NCBI GenBank assembly: GCA_022842205.1
Contig: JALHQA010000008.1
Coordinates: 79,017 to 143,016 of the forward strand
Reading direction: 5' to 3'
From: Hyphomicrobiales bacterium
GTDB taxonomy: Bacteria; Pseudomonadota; Alphaproteobacteria; Rhizobiales; Methylopilaceae
Length of the DNA: 64,000 bases
Shown here piece by piece: positions 44,649 through 53,294 of the stretch. The translations under genes were made by a program, and so were the position numbers. The number at the start of each line of letters is the position of its first letter. The first letter of the stretch is position 1. Under the pieces are notes generated by a model. That model worked only from the letters and a program-made list of their open reading frames with translations, ran no database searches and had not been told where the DNA came from.

Positions 44649-45752
44649 ATGTATGTAGCGGTCAAGGGCGGCGAGGCGGCGATCGCGAACGCGCACCGGC
44701 TCCTCGATCACGAGCGGCGCGGCGATCCTTCTGTGCCGGAACTGTCGATCGCGCAGATCCGCGAGCAGATGACGCTGCTCGTCGATCGCGTCATGACGGA
44801 AGGCTCGCTCTACGATCCGGATCTCGCGGCGCTCGCGCTGAAGCAGGCGCGCGGCGACATCATCGAAGCCGTGTTTCTGGTCCGCGCCTTCCGCACCACG
44901 CTGCCGCGTTTCGGTTATTCGCAGCCGATGGATACGGACGCCATGTTCGCCATGCGCCGCATCTCGGCGATCTACAAGGATCTGCCGGGCGGCCAGGTGC
45001 TCGGGCCGACCTTCGACTACACGCACCGCCTTATCGATTTTAACCTTGCCGCGAACGGTGAGCCGCCCACGCCGAAGGAAAGCGACAGCGCGCTTGCCGG
45101 CATGCCGCACGTTACCGGCCTGCTCGATCAGGAAGGTCTCATCGAACGCGAGCCCGGAGCGGAAGAGGGCAGCCCGGTCGGCGATCTGACGCGCGATCCG
45201 CTGGATTTTCCGGCGGGCCGCGATCTCAGGCTCCAGGCGCTCGCGCGCGGCGATGAAGGTTTCATTCTTGCGCTCGGCTATTCCACCCAGCGCGGTTTCG
45301 GCCGAACGCATCCCTTCACCGGCGAAATCCGCGTCGGCGAGGTCGAGATCGAATATGTGCCGGAAGAACTTGGCTTCGCGGTGCTGCTCGGCGATGTCGT
45401 TCTGACCGAGTGCGAGATGATCAATCAGTTCAAGGGCTCGGCATCCGCGCCGCCGCAGTTCACGCGCGGTTATGGCCTTGCCTTCGGGCGCGGCGAACGC
45501 AAGGCGATGGCGATGGCGCTGGTCGACCGTGCGCTCCGTGCGCGCGAACTCGGCGAGGATATCAAGGCGCCGGCGCAGGACGAGGAATTCGTCCTCGCCC
45601 ATTGCGACAACCTGCAATCGACCGGCTTCGTCGAGCATCTGAAGCTGCCGCACTATGTCGACTTCCAGGCGGAGCTCGAACTGGTGCGCCGCATGCGCGC
45701 CGCGCACGCCGAAAACCGCATGGATGACGAAGCTCTGGAGGCCGCCGAGTGA
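44649..45752 (+). CDS. phnI: C-P lyase core subunit PhnI
   Basis: A 367-residue subunit with the nucleosidase activity that, with PhnG, PhnH and PhnL, makes alkylphosphonate ribose triphosphate from ATP. It begins MYVAVKGGEAAIANAHRLLDHERRG and contains LALGYSTQRGFGRTHPFTGEIRVGEVE and FLAHCDNLQSTGFVEHLKLPHYVDFQAELELVRRMR-type sequence. It overlaps phnJ by 4 bases (GTGA). Confidence 0.95.
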   Translation: MYVAVKGGEAAIANAHRLLDHERRGDPSVPELSIAQIREQMTLLVDRVMTEGSLYDPDLAALALKQARGDIIEAVFLVRAFRTTLPRFGYSQPMDTDAMFAMRRISAIYKDLPGGQVLGPTFDYTHRLIDFNLAANGEPPTPKESDSALAGMPHVTGLLDQEGLIEREPGAEEGSPVGDLTRDPLDFPAGRDLRLQALARGDEGFILALGYSTQRGFGRTHPFTGEIRVGEVEIEYVPEELGFAVLLGDVVLTECEMINQFKGSASAPPQFTRGYGLAFGRGERKAMAMALVDRALRARELGEDIKAPAQDEEFVLAHCDNLQSTGFVEHLKLPHYVDFQAELELVRRMRAAHAENRMDDEALEAAE

Positions 45753-46645
45753 ACGAGACCGCCACCGCCTCCGGTTACAATTTCGCCTATCTCGACGAGC
45801 AGACGAAGCGCATGATCCGCCGCGCGATCCTGAAAGCGATCGCGATCCCCGGATATCAGGTACCGTTCGCCAGCCGCGAAATGCCGATGCCCTATGGTTG
45901 GGGTACCGGCGGTGTGCAGGTCACGGCCGCCGTGCTCGGCCCGGACGACACGCTGAAAGTCATCGATCAGGGGTCGGACGACACCACCAACGCGGTGTCG
46001 ATCCGCAAATTCTTCGAACGTACCGCGGGCGTGAAGACAACGACGAAGACGACCGACGCCAGCGTCATCCAGACACGACACCGCGTGCCGGAAGAAAAAC
46101 TCCGCGCCGATCAGATTCTTGTCTACCAGGTTCCGATCCCGGAACCCTTGCGCTTTCTCGAGCCGCGCGAAACCGAAACGCGTCAGCTTCACGCGCTTGC
46201 CGAGTATGGGCTGATGCATGTGAAGCTCTATGAGGACATCGCTCGCCACGGCCGCATCGCGACGACCTATGCCTATCCGGTCGAGGTCGCGGGCCGCTAT
46301 GTCATGGACCCGTCGCCGGTGCCGAAATTCGACAATCCCAAGATCGGCGATTGCGCGGCGCTGCAGCTTTACGGCGCGGGGCGCGAAAAGCGCATCTACG
46401 CCGTGCCGCCGCACACCAAGGTGAAAAGCCTCGATTTCGAGGACCATCCGTTCCGTGTCCAGACATTCAGGGAACCGTGCGCGCTCTGCGCCGCAGAGGA
46501 TGTCTATCTGGACGAAGTCGTGCTCGACGACCGGGGAGGGCGCATGTTCGTCTGCTCCGATACCGATTACTGCGAGCAGCGGCGCACGGACGGCCATCGC
46601 GGCAAGATGCTCGGCAAGGTGCCGCTGGGCGGAGAAGCCGCATGA
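45749..46645 (+). CDS. phnJ: Radical-SAM C-P lyase PhnJ
   Basis: A 298-residue catalytic subunit that cleaves the C-P bond of ribose-linked phosphonates. The essential cysteines are in REPCALCAAED (C244, C247), C269 and C275 (CSDTDYC), each offset by 3 from E. coli C241, C244, C266 and C272. The glycyl-radical Gly in AIPGYQVPF is G35 (E. coli G32). All catalytic residues are therefore present. GTG start overlaps phnI; the stop overlaps phnK. Confidence 0.97.
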   Translation: MNETATASGYNFAYLDEQTKRMIRRAILKAIAIPGYQVPFASREMPMPYGWGTGGVQVTAAVLGPDDTLKVIDQGSDDTTNAVSIRKFFERTAGVKTTTKTTDASVIQTRHRVPEEKLRADQILVYQVPIPEPLRFLEPRETETRQLHALAEYGLMHVKLYEDIARHGRIATTYAYPVEVAGRYVMDPSPVPKFDNPKIGDCAALQLYGAGREKRIYAVPPHTKVKSLDFEDHPFRVQTFREPCALCAAEDVYLDEVVLDDRGGRMFVCSDTDYCEQRRTDGHRGKMLGKVPLGGEAA

Positions 46646-47412
46646 GCCCGCTTCTTTGCGCTCGCGGCCTGTCGAAGAGTTACGGCCCGCGCGTTGCCTG
46701 TTCCGGTGTGTCCCTCGATCTGCACGAGGGCGAGGTGCTGGCCGTTGTCGGCGAGTCCGGTTCCGGCAAATCGACGCTGCTCGGCCTTCTCGCGACCGAG
46801 ATCGCGCCGGATGCCGGGCAGGTGAATTACCGCTTCCGCGACGGCACGGCGCGCGATCTGCACACGCTGTCCGAAGCCGAGCGCCGTCTGCTGATGCGCA
46901 CCGACTGGGGTTTCATCCGCCAGGACGCGATGCAGGGCCTGCGCATGCCGGTTTCCGCCGGCGGCAATGTCGGCGAGCGCCTGATGGCGGTCGGCCATCG
47001 CCATTACGGCAATATTCGCGAGACCGCCGAGGACTGGCTGTCGCGCGTCGAGATCGACCCCGGCCGTATCGACGACACGCCGAAGACCTTTTCCGGCGGC
47101 ATGCGCCAGCGGCTCCAGATCGCGCGCAATCTCGTCACTCATCCCCGCCTCGTCTTCATGGACGAGCCGACATCGGGCCTCGACGTATCGGTGCAGGCGC
47201 GTCTGCTCGACCTGATCCGCGGCCTCGTGTCCGAGCTTGGCCTCGCCGTCATCATCGTCACCCATGACCTCGCCGTGGCGCGCCTCCTGTCGCACCGCAT
47301 CATGGTGATGAAGGGCGGTCGCGCCATCGAAGCGGGATTGACCGACCAGGTGCTCGACGATCCGCGCGAGCCCTACACCCAGCTTCTCGTTTCCTCGGTG
47401 CTTGCCGCATGA
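46642..47412 (+). CDS. phnK: C-P lyase ATPase PhnK
   Basis: A 256-residue ABC-type ATPase that binds the PhnGHIJ core, not a transporter. Walker A is GESGSGKST, followed by the PhnK-specific DWGFIRQDAMQGLRMPVSAGGNVGERLM. Signature FSGGMRQRLQIARNL and Walker B LVFMDEPTSGLDVSVQARLLDL are present. It overlaps phnJ and phnL by 4 bases each. Confidence 0.95.
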   Translation: MSPLLCARGLSKSYGPRVACSGVSLDLHEGEVLAVVGESGSGKSTLLGLLATEIAPDAGQVNYRFRDGTARDLHTLSEAERRLLMRTDWGFIRQDAMQGLRMPVSAGGNVGERLMAVGHRHYGNIRETAEDWLSRVEIDPGRIDDTPKTFSGGMRQRLQIARNLVTHPRLVFMDEPTSGLDVSVQARLLDLIRGLVSELGLAVIIVTHDLAVARLLSHRIMVMKGGRAIEAGLTDQVLDDPREPYTQLLVSSVLAA

Positions 47413-48113
47413 CCGCGCGCGTGAAACTCGAACAGGTCTCGAAGGCGTTCACGCTGCATTTGCGCGGCGGAATGCAGCTCGATGTCGTTCAGGACGTTAC
47501 ATTCGACGTCGATGCACATGAATGTGTCGTTCTCGGCGGCCCGTCCGGCGCCGGAAAATCCTCTCTGCTCAAGATCATCTATGGCAACTACCGGTGCGAT
47601 GCGGGACATGTCCTGGTCCGCGACGGGGATGCATTTACCGATATTGCGGAGGCGGAGCCGCGTGTTGTGCTGTCATTGCGCAATCGCGTGATGGGCTATG
47701 TCAGCCAGTTCCTCCGCGTCATCCCGCGCGTCGGCGCGCTCGATGTCGTCGCCAATGCCGGGCGCGAATCCGGCCTCGATGCGGATATCGCGAAAGAGCG
47801 CGCGCGCGAGCTTCTGGCGGCGCTCAACGTGCCGGAACGGATGTGGAATCTGCCGCCTGCCACCTTCTCCGGCGGCGAGCAGCAGCGGGTCAACATTGCG
47901 CGCGGCTTCATCGCCGATCTGCCGGTGCTCCTGCTCGACGAGCCGACCGCCTCGCTCGACGCGAAGAACCGCGCCGTCGTGATCGACCTCATCGAACAAA
48001 AGAAAGCGCAGGGCACCGCCATCATCGGCATTTTCCACGATGACGACGTGCGCGAACGCGTCGCGTCCCGTGTCATCGACATCACACGTTTCAAGGCTAC
48101 AGCCGCCGCGTAG
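47409..48113 (+). CDS. phnL: C-P lyase ATPase-like subunit PhnL
   Basis: A 234-residue ABC-type protein. VKLEQVSKAFTLHLRGGMQLDVVQDVTFDVDAHECVVLGGPSGAGKSSLLK contains Walker A. GYVSQFLRVIPRVGALDVVA, FSGGEQQRVNIARGF and LLLDEPTASLDAKNR are the family blocks. PhnL is needed with PhnG, PhnH and PhnI for the ribosyl transfer. phnM follows after 15 bp. Confidence 0.95.
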   Translation: MTARVKLEQVSKAFTLHLRGGMQLDVVQDVTFDVDAHECVVLGGPSGAGKSSLLKIIYGNYRCDAGHVLVRDGDAFTDIAEAEPRVVLSLRNRVMGYVSQFLRVIPRVGALDVVANAGRESGLDADIAKERARELLAALNVPERMWNLPPATFSGGEQQRVNIARGFIADLPVLLLDEPTASLDAKNRAVVIDLIEQKKAQGTAIIGIFHDDDVRERVASRVIDITRFKATAAA

Positions 48114-48128
48114 AACGGACGAATCGAC

Positions 48129-49274
48129 ATGACAGACAACCTGACACTCATCGAGAATGCCGAGATCGTTCTGGCGGACTGCACCTTCCGCGGCTGGCTT
48201 GCGGTCGATGGCGGCAACATCGTCGAAATCGGCGAAGGCAAGGCCCCCGAGCGCGGCCACGATGCCCAAGGCGATTACATCGTCCCGGGTCTCGTCGAAC
48301 TGCACACCGATCATCTGGAAAGCCATTACGTGCCGCGTCCGAAGGTACGCTGGAACACGATGGGCGCTGTGATGGCCTATGACGCCCAGATTGCGGCATC
48401 CGGCATCACGACCGTGTTCGACTCGCTGCGCGCCGGAGCCGATCTCGATGGCGGCGGTTTTGGCGCCGATCTTCTGGCGCTTGGCGAAGCGCTGGAAGAA
48501 GGTCGCCGCAACAATCTGTTTCGCGCCGAACACCGCACGCATCTGCGCTGCGAAATTCCCGCGCCGGATGTCGTCGAGGACGTCATGGCGTATGCGGAAA
48601 AATTCGACATCAGCCTCATGTCGCTGATGGACCATACGCCCGGCCGCCGCCAGTTCCGCGATCTTGAGAAATACGCGATCTATTATTGCCGCAAGAGCGG
48701 CAAGTCGGCGGATGAGATCATGAGCGATGTCGATCGCCGCGTCGCCGACAACAGCGCACGCAGCGCGGTCAACCGTCCGGCGCTCGTTGCCTTTGCGCGT
48801 CGGCGAAACATTCCGCTCGCAAGTCATGACGACACGACGGTCGATGAAGTCGCGACCTCGCTTGAGGAGGGCGTTGCATTGGCCGAGTTTCCAACCACGA
48901 TCGAGTCCGCCATCGCCTGCCGCGACAACAAGGTCGCCGTCATGATGGGCGCGCCGAACCTCATTCGTGGTGGATCGCATTCCGGAAATCTGTCGGCGCT
49001 CGAAAGCGCCGAAAGCGGGTGTCTTGACATCCTGTCGTCGGACTATGTGCCGGGAAGCCTCCTGATGGCGGCGTTCGATATGCCCAATCGTATCGAAGGC
49101 GTGGATCTCGCGGCCGCAATCCGCACCGTGACCAAAACGCCTGCGGAAGTGACGGGCCTCGCCGACCGCGGCGAGATCGCCACCGGCAAGCGCGCCGATC
49201 TCGTGCGCGTTGCGATGGCCGGTTCGGTGCCGGTCGTGCGCCGGGTCTGGCGCGGCGGGCAGCGGGTCGTCTGA
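48129..49274 (+). CDS. phnM: Alkylphosphonate ribose-triphosphate diphosphatase PhnM
   Basis: A 381-residue amidohydrolase-superfamily enzyme releasing pyrophosphate from the ribose-triphosphate phosphonate before PhnJ acts. The metal motif is in GLVELHTDHLESHYVPRP (H59 and H62), and further ligand regions are SLMDHTPGRRQFRDL and ASHDDTTVDEV. The composite N- and C-terminal beta sandwich ends in GKRADLVRVAMAGSVPVVRRVWRGG. It overlaps phnN by one base (TGATG). Confidence 0.95.
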   Translation: MTDNLTLIENAEIVLADCTFRGWLAVDGGNIVEIGEGKAPERGHDAQGDYIVPGLVELHTDHLESHYVPRPKVRWNTMGAVMAYDAQIAASGITTVFDSLRAGADLDGGGFGADLLALGEALEEGRRNNLFRAEHRTHLRCEIPAPDVVEDVMAYAEKFDISLMSLMDHTPGRRQFRDLEKYAIYYCRKSGKSADEIMSDVDRRVADNSARSAVNRPALVAFARRRNIPLASHDDTTVDEVATSLEEGVALAEFPTTIESAIACRDNKVAVMMGAPNLIRGGSHSGNLSALESAESGCLDILSSDYVPGSLLMAAFDMPNRIEGVDLAAAIRTVTKTPAEVTGLADRGEIATGKRADLVRVAMAGSVPVVRRVWRGGQRVV

Positions 49275-49870
49275 TGGCAGGCGGTTTCGTCTTTGTCGTT
49301 GGACCGAGCGGAGCGGGCAAGGACAGCCTGATCGGCTATGCGCGCGGCGCGCTTTCCGGCCATGATGCGGTCTGTTTTCCTCGGCGTATCGTGACGCGCA
49401 CCGCATCCGAGCATGAGGATCACGAGAGCCTGTCGGACGAAGCGTTTGCCGCGGCGGAAACCGATGGCGCATTCGCGCTCACCTGGCGGGCGCATGGGCT
49501 TTCCTACGCCATTCCGCGCTCGGCGCGGGAGGATGTGGACGCCGGCAGGATTGCCGTCTGCAATATCTCGCGCCGTGTCGTGCCGTGGGCCCGCATCCAT
49601 CTGCCGAATGTCGCGGTGGTGGAAGTCACTGCGTCCGCCGAAGTTCTGGCGGCGCGTCTTGCCGGTCGCGCACGGCTTGAGGATGGCGATCTCGCGGCGC
49701 GGCTTGCGCGTTCTCTCGAAGTGTGGACGCCGGTCGATGCCAGCATCGTCAATGACCGCACGATCGACGAGGCGGGCCGCGAACTTGTCGGCTTCATTGC
49801 CCGTCACGCGGCCAGTATAAATTCGTTCGCACGGACAGAGGATGGCCGCCGTGTGCCGCGCTATGTCTAG
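49274..49870 (+). CDS. phnN: Ribose 1,5-bisphosphate phosphokinase PhnN
   Basis: A 198-residue P-loop kinase that makes PRPP from ribose 1,5-bisphosphate, linking phosphonate breakdown to nucleotide synthesis. The P-loop is VVGPSGAGKDSLIGYAR (about 9-25); HEDHESLSDEAFAAAETDGAFALTWRAHGLSYAIP and VVEVTASAEVLAARLAGRAR follow the guanylate-kinase-like fold. A flavoprotein gene follows after 12 bp. Confidence 0.93.
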   Translation: MAGGFVFVVGPSGAGKDSLIGYARGALSGHDAVCFPRRIVTRTASEHEDHESLSDEAFAAAETDGAFALTWRAHGLSYAIPRSAREDVDAGRIAVCNISRRVVPWARIHLPNVAVVEVTASAEVLAARLAGRARLEDGDLAARLARSLEVWTPVDASIVNDRTIDEAGRELVGFIARHAASINSFARTEDGRRVPRYV

Positions 49871-49882
49871 GGAAGGATCACA

Positions 49883-50494
49883 GTGAGCATCGTCAGCTCG
49901 ATCGAGGAACTAGAGCGTATCTATGGCGCGACCGGTGAGACGTCGACCGCCAAGGTGGCGGATCGTATAACGCCTTACTACCGGGCCTATATCGACGCCG
50001 CGCCCTTCGCGGCGCTTGCGACGAGCGGCCCGGAAGGGCTCGACTGTTCCCCGCGCGGCGAGCTTGGCGGGCTTGTGCGTATTCACGACGAACGCACGCT
50101 GATGATGCCGGACCGGCGCGGCAACAACCGCATCGATTCGCTGCGCAACATCGTGCGCGACCCGCGCGTTTCGCTGATGTTTCTTATCCCGGGCCACGGC
50201 AATGCCATCCGCGTCAACGGCCGGGGCGCCATCAATGTCGATGCCGATCTCTGCAATTCTTTCGCCATCAACGGCAAGGCGCCGCGCTCGGTCATCGTGC
50301 TGGATGTCCAGGAAATCTATTTCCAGTGCGCCCGCGCGCTGATCCGTTCGGAGCTGTGGAATCCCGCGCGTCACGTCGATCCGAAATCGCTGCCGACGCC
50401 CGGCGATATCCTGCTTGAGATGAGCGAAGGCCGGGTCGGCGGGACTCAGTACGACGAGGAATGGCCGGTGCGCGCCGCAGCCACGATGTGGTGA
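49883..50494 (+). CDS. PPOX-class FMN-binding flavoprotein at the end of the phn operon
   Basis: A 203-residue protein of the pyridoxamine-phosphate-oxidase-like split-barrel fold. Visible blocks are APFAALATSGPEGLDCSPRG, TLMMPDRRGNNRIDSLRNIVRDPRVSLMFLIPGHGNAIRVNGRGAI and IYFQCARALIRSELWNP. GTG 49883 follows AGGGAAGGA. Members bind FMN or F420, but substrates are mostly unknown. The 12-bp spacing after phnN suggests cotranscription with the lyase genes; a role in phosphonate use is inference. Confidence 0.85.
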   Translation: MSIVSSIEELERIYGATGETSTAKVADRITPYYRAYIDAAPFAALATSGPEGLDCSPRGELGGLVRIHDERTLMMPDRRGNNRIDSLRNIVRDPRVSLMFLIPGHGNAIRVNGRGAINVDADLCNSFAINGKAPRSVIVLDVQEIYFQCARALIRSELWNPARHVDPKSLPTPGDILLEMSEGRVGGTQYDEEWPVRAAATMW

Positions 50495-50576
50495 GCGAAG
50501 ATGGCGTATGGACGCGCGAAATCCGCCTTCGTTTTTGAAGGCTCGGCTGTCACCACTTCTGGCCTCTCTCCTTTTC

Positions 50577-50964
50577 GCGAACCCGCAAACATGCGGGTTC
50601 GCGTGGAGGGGCGCGCGGGACGCCGGGAGATTGGCCGCTCCCTCGGCGGCGCTGGCAGTGTTTGAGGACACCAGCACCAGTTTTTCATTCACCTCGGGGA
50701 AGCCGCTCTCTCAAGTTTCGCAATCCGCGAACACTTGATTGCGCCGGCGTCCCGCGCACGGTGTCTTTTCGGCTTGCTGCGTGCTCGCCCCTGGAGGCTT
50801 AGCTTTGTAGCCTCCACTAACGGGACCCCGTGCCGGCCTCTAGCCTCCCGGTTTGGAGGTTAACGGACCGGCCGACCGAAGGGTCTCCTGTGGCGGGTGT
50901 ACCGAGCCCGCCGGGACCGCACGCCTTGGGCCGTTCGGTTCAGGGAGCGACCCCCTCGCCGAAC
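50577..50964. other. Highly structured intergenic element (possible RNA or repeat)
   Basis: No gene is supported here, yet perfect inverted repeats are dense: 11 bp (50577-50587/50592-50602), 14 bp (50613-50626/50744-50757), 8 bp with bulge (50651-50661/50668-50675), 5 bp (50756-50760/50780-50784), 7 bp (50793-50799/50809-50815), 8 bp with one wobble (50841-50848/50855-50862), 6 bp (50892-50897/50907-50912) and 6 bp (50933-50938/50959-50964). The long 14-bp pair encloses smaller hairpins as in a folded RNA. I have an unverified impression that similar sequence is dispersed in rhizobial genomes. Confidence 0.5.
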
Positions 50965-51101
50965 ACCGCACTTCCGATCCGCAACCAGAACGCCTCATGA
51001 CCGCGCCCTCCGTGACCGAAAGCACGCGCAGTAGAACATGCAATAGGAATAAAGTCAAGGATTATTTTCAGGTGTGGGGCAGCCGGCACGCGAACCTATC
51101 C

Positions 51102-51190
51102 CCGTCATGGCCGGGCTTGTCCCGGCCATCCACGCGTTTGTCGCAACATCCTGAACTCGTGGATGCCAGGGCCAAGCCCTGGCATGACGG
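51102..51190. repeat. 89-bp palindromic repeat of a second family
   Basis: The arm CCGTCATGGCCGGGCTTGTC... (51102-51134) is the near-perfect inverse of 51158-51190. Each arm also folds on itself (GGCCGGG/CCCGGCC and CCAGGG/CCCTGG). This clover-like design resembles dispersed palindromes of Bradyrhizobium and relatives. It lies 33 bp from the 109-bp repeat and downstream of the minus-strand phnE. Confidence 0.82.
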
Positions 51191-51223
51191 AGGGTGTTGC
51201 GATGATGGAGCAGCCATCCCAAG

Positions 51224-51332
51224 CCTCATCCTGAGGAGCGATGAGCAGCATCGCGTCTCGAAGGATGGGCGGCGGGCACCGAACTCTCTGCCCATCCTTC
51301 GAGACGGGCCTTCGGCCCTCCTCAGGATGAGG
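51224..51332. repeat. 109-bp palindromic repeat, copy 2
   Basis: The outer arms CCTCATCCTGAGGAG (51224-51238) and CTCCTCAGGATGAGG (51318-51332) are perfect inverses. Inner arms GTCTCGAAGGATGGGC (51255-51270) and GCCCATCCTTCGAGAC (51290-51305) are also perfect. It is the same length as copy 1 at 12520-12628 and less degenerate. Confidence 0.9.
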
Positions 51333-51386
51333 ATTGTGGGCGTTGCCGCTTCCCCTCTCCCGCAAGCGGGAGAGAGGGAGCCTCCG

Positions 51387-52208
51387 TCAGATAAACTTCG
51401 CGCGGATTCGCTGGCTGATGATGTCGAGCAGAGAGACCGCGACCACGACGATCACGAGAATTGCGGCCGCCTGCGGATACTGGAACGAGCGCATCGTCTC
51501 GTTGAATGTCATGCCGATGCCGCCGCCGCCGACGATGCCGATGACAGTCGCCGAACGCACGTTCGACTCAAACCGGTAAAGGGCAAACGAGATCCAGAGC
51601 GGCAGCACCTGCGGGATGACGCCGTAGACGATCTCCTGCAGCTTCGTCGCGCCCGTGCCGCGAATGCCCTCGACAGGGCCGGGATCGATGGCCTCGACCG
51701 CCTCGGAGAACAGCTTCGCGATGACACCGGTCGTATGGATAAAGAGCGCCAGCACGCCGGCAAATGGGCCGAGGCCCACCGCGGCGATGAAGATCAGCGC
51801 GAAGACGAGTTCGTTGATCGCGCGCAGCATGTCCATGAAGCGCCGTACGGGAAAGGTCACCCAGGCCGGGGCTATATTTGCGGAGGCCAGCAGCGCCAGC
51901 GGAATGCCGAAGATGACGGCGAGCAGGGTGCCCCAGATGGCGATGGCAAAGGTTTCGAGTATGCCTGCGGCGTAAAACTCCCACTCGGTGAAATCGGGAC
52001 GCAGGAAGTCCTTTCCGAGCGTCGCCATATTTCCGGCATCCTGGACGAGCTGGCCGGGGTTCATCTCGGCGGAGTGCCAGGCCCAGACGAGAACGGCAAC
52101 TGCAACAGCAAGGCCGGCCGTCCGGACGAGAATGCCGATGATCGACCGCTCGGGCATGCCGTGGCTGTTCATGCCGGCAGTCGAGCCGTTTGTGGTTACC
52201 GTGGTCAT
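51387..52208 (-). CDS. phnE: Phosphonate ABC transporter permease (second system)
   Basis: A 273-residue permease with about six helices, starting at ATG 52208 (MTTVTTNGS). The core motif [35 protein letters not shown] and the EAA-like [25 protein letters not shown] are typical of PhnE. It differs clearly from the first PhnE, so the two are not a recent duplication. A strong terminator lies between phnD and this gene. Confidence 0.92.
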   Translation of the reverse strand: MTTVTTNGSTAGMNSHGMPERSIIGILVRTAGLAVAVAVLVWAWHSAEMNPGQLVQDAGNMATLGKDFLRPDFTEWEFYAAGILETFAIAIWGTLLAVIFGIPLALLASANIAPAWVTFPVRRFMDMLRAINELVFALIFIAAVGLGPFAGVLALFIHTTGVIAKLFSEAVEAIDPGPVEGIRGTGATKLQEIVYGVIPQVLPLWISFALYRFESNVRSATVIGIVGGGGIGMTFNETMRSFQYPQAAAILVIVVVAVSLLDIISQRIRAKFI

Positions 52209-52222
52209 TGCCGCCTCCGGAC

Positions 52223-52254
52223 AAAAAAAGGGAGGGGCCCGAACGGGCCCCTCC
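52223..52254 (-). terminator. Strong terminator between phnD and phnE
   Basis: GGAGGGGCCC (52231-52240) and GGGCCCCTCC (52245-52254) form a perfect 10-bp stem with GAAC loop. The seven As at 52223-52229 give a U7 tract on the minus strand. It starts 17 bp past the phnD stop and would reduce phnE relative to phnD. Confidence 0.9.
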
Positions 52255-52271
52255 ATCGCGCTCTGGGCGCA

Positions 52272-53273
52272 TTACATGTTCGGAACGCTCTCCATGAGCT
52301 TCGACAGCTCGGCGAGCTTGCCTTCGATTTCGTCGACCTTCGTCTTCTTGTCGTCGGCCGAGAGTTTCTCGTCGTTCTCGATCTTCAGCTTCGACTTGAA
52401 CAGTTCGAGCTGGCGGATCGGATAGAGCTGCGCGTTCGACGAGGGGTTGAACGTGCTCCAGCCGTCGGAGGTCTTCGAGAGAATATCACGCGCCTTCGCG
52501 ACTTCCTCCGGCGTGCCGAGGCGGCCGAAGCCGAGGAAGAAGGAGTGGATCTTGGCCTTCATGTCGGCCGGCAGATCGGAGCGCCATACCAGCGGATCGG
52601 ACGGGATGAGCGGCGAACGCCACACTTCCTTGATCTTCGCGAAATCGTCCGGACGGATTGCCTTCAGGCGGTCCATGCTTTCGGTGTTGTTGGTCGCGAA
52701 ATCGACCTGCTTGTTGGCGACCGCGAGCGCATTGCCTTCGTGGTTCGAAACCACGACGCGCTTGTAGCACTCGTTCGGGTTCGTCTTGTTCAGCGCGAAC
52801 ACATAATAGCTCGGAACAAGGTTGCCCGACGTGGAGTTGACGTCGCCATTGCCGAAGTTGAAGCCCTTCGAGCAATCGAGCACGTCCTTGAGCTCGTTGA
52901 TGTCGGCGCGGTCGCTCTGCGTGATGATCAGCGAGTAATAGCCCTTGGTGCCGTCCGGCTTGGTCGTCTGGACGAACACTTCGCCGTCGGCCCGATCGAC
53001 GGCCTCCATGGCCGACTTGTTGCCGAACCAGGCGATGTCGACCTTCTTGAAGCGCATGCCCTCGATGACGCCGGCATAGTCCTGCGCGAAGAAGGCCTTC
53101 ACGGGAATGCCGATCGATTTCTCGAGTTCCTTCAGCATGGGTTCGAAGCTCTTCGCGAGGCCCGCGGAGGATTCGGTGGAAATGATGCCGAAGTTGAGCT
53201 GCTTCATGTCTTCGGCAGCGGCCGTACCTACGAGTGCAAGGGCGGCAAGGCCGCCGAGAAGAAACCGTTTCAT
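52272..53273 (-). CDS. phnD: Phosphonate ABC transporter substrate-binding protein (second system)
   Basis: A 333-residue periplasmic binding protein with signal peptide (MKRFLLGGLAALALVGTAAA, cleaved near 20). The PhnD family core is LNFGIISTESSAGLAKSFEPMLKELEKSIGIPVKAFFAQDYAGVIEGMRFKKVDIAWFGNKSA, and the ligand loop FGNGDVNSTSGNLVPSYYVF is present. The C-terminal 50 residues are helical and Lys-rich. phnC lies 21 bp upstream. Confidence 0.94.
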   Translation of the reverse strand: MKRFLLGGLAALALVGTAAAEDMKQLNFGIISTESSAGLAKSFEPMLKELEKSIGIPVKAFFAQDYAGVIEGMRFKKVDIAWFGNKSAMEAVDRADGEVFVQTTKPDGTKGYYSLIITQSDRADINELKDVLDCSKGFNFGNGDVNSTSGNLVPSYYVFALNKTNPNECYKRVVVSNHEGNALAVANKQVDFATNNTESMDRLKAIRPDDFAKIKEVWRSPLIPSDPLVWRSDLPADMKAKIHSFFLGFGRLGTPEEVAKARDILSKTSDGWSTFNPSSNAQLYPIRQLELFKSKLKIENDEKLSADDKKTKVDEIEGKLAELSKLMESVPNM

Positions 53274-53294
53274 GTCCGTCTCCGTGTCAGATGT

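Noticed and set aside
50508..50738. Short frames at the start of the phn-operon gap, such as a 76-codon plus-strand frame
   Set aside because: They cross the perfect hairpins at 50577-50602 and 50613-50626; structure explains the sequence better than coding, and no ribosome-binding site or family is seen.
51102..51332. CRISPR array
   Set aside because: The repeats here are single palindromes of two unrelated families, not short direct repeats with regular spacers.
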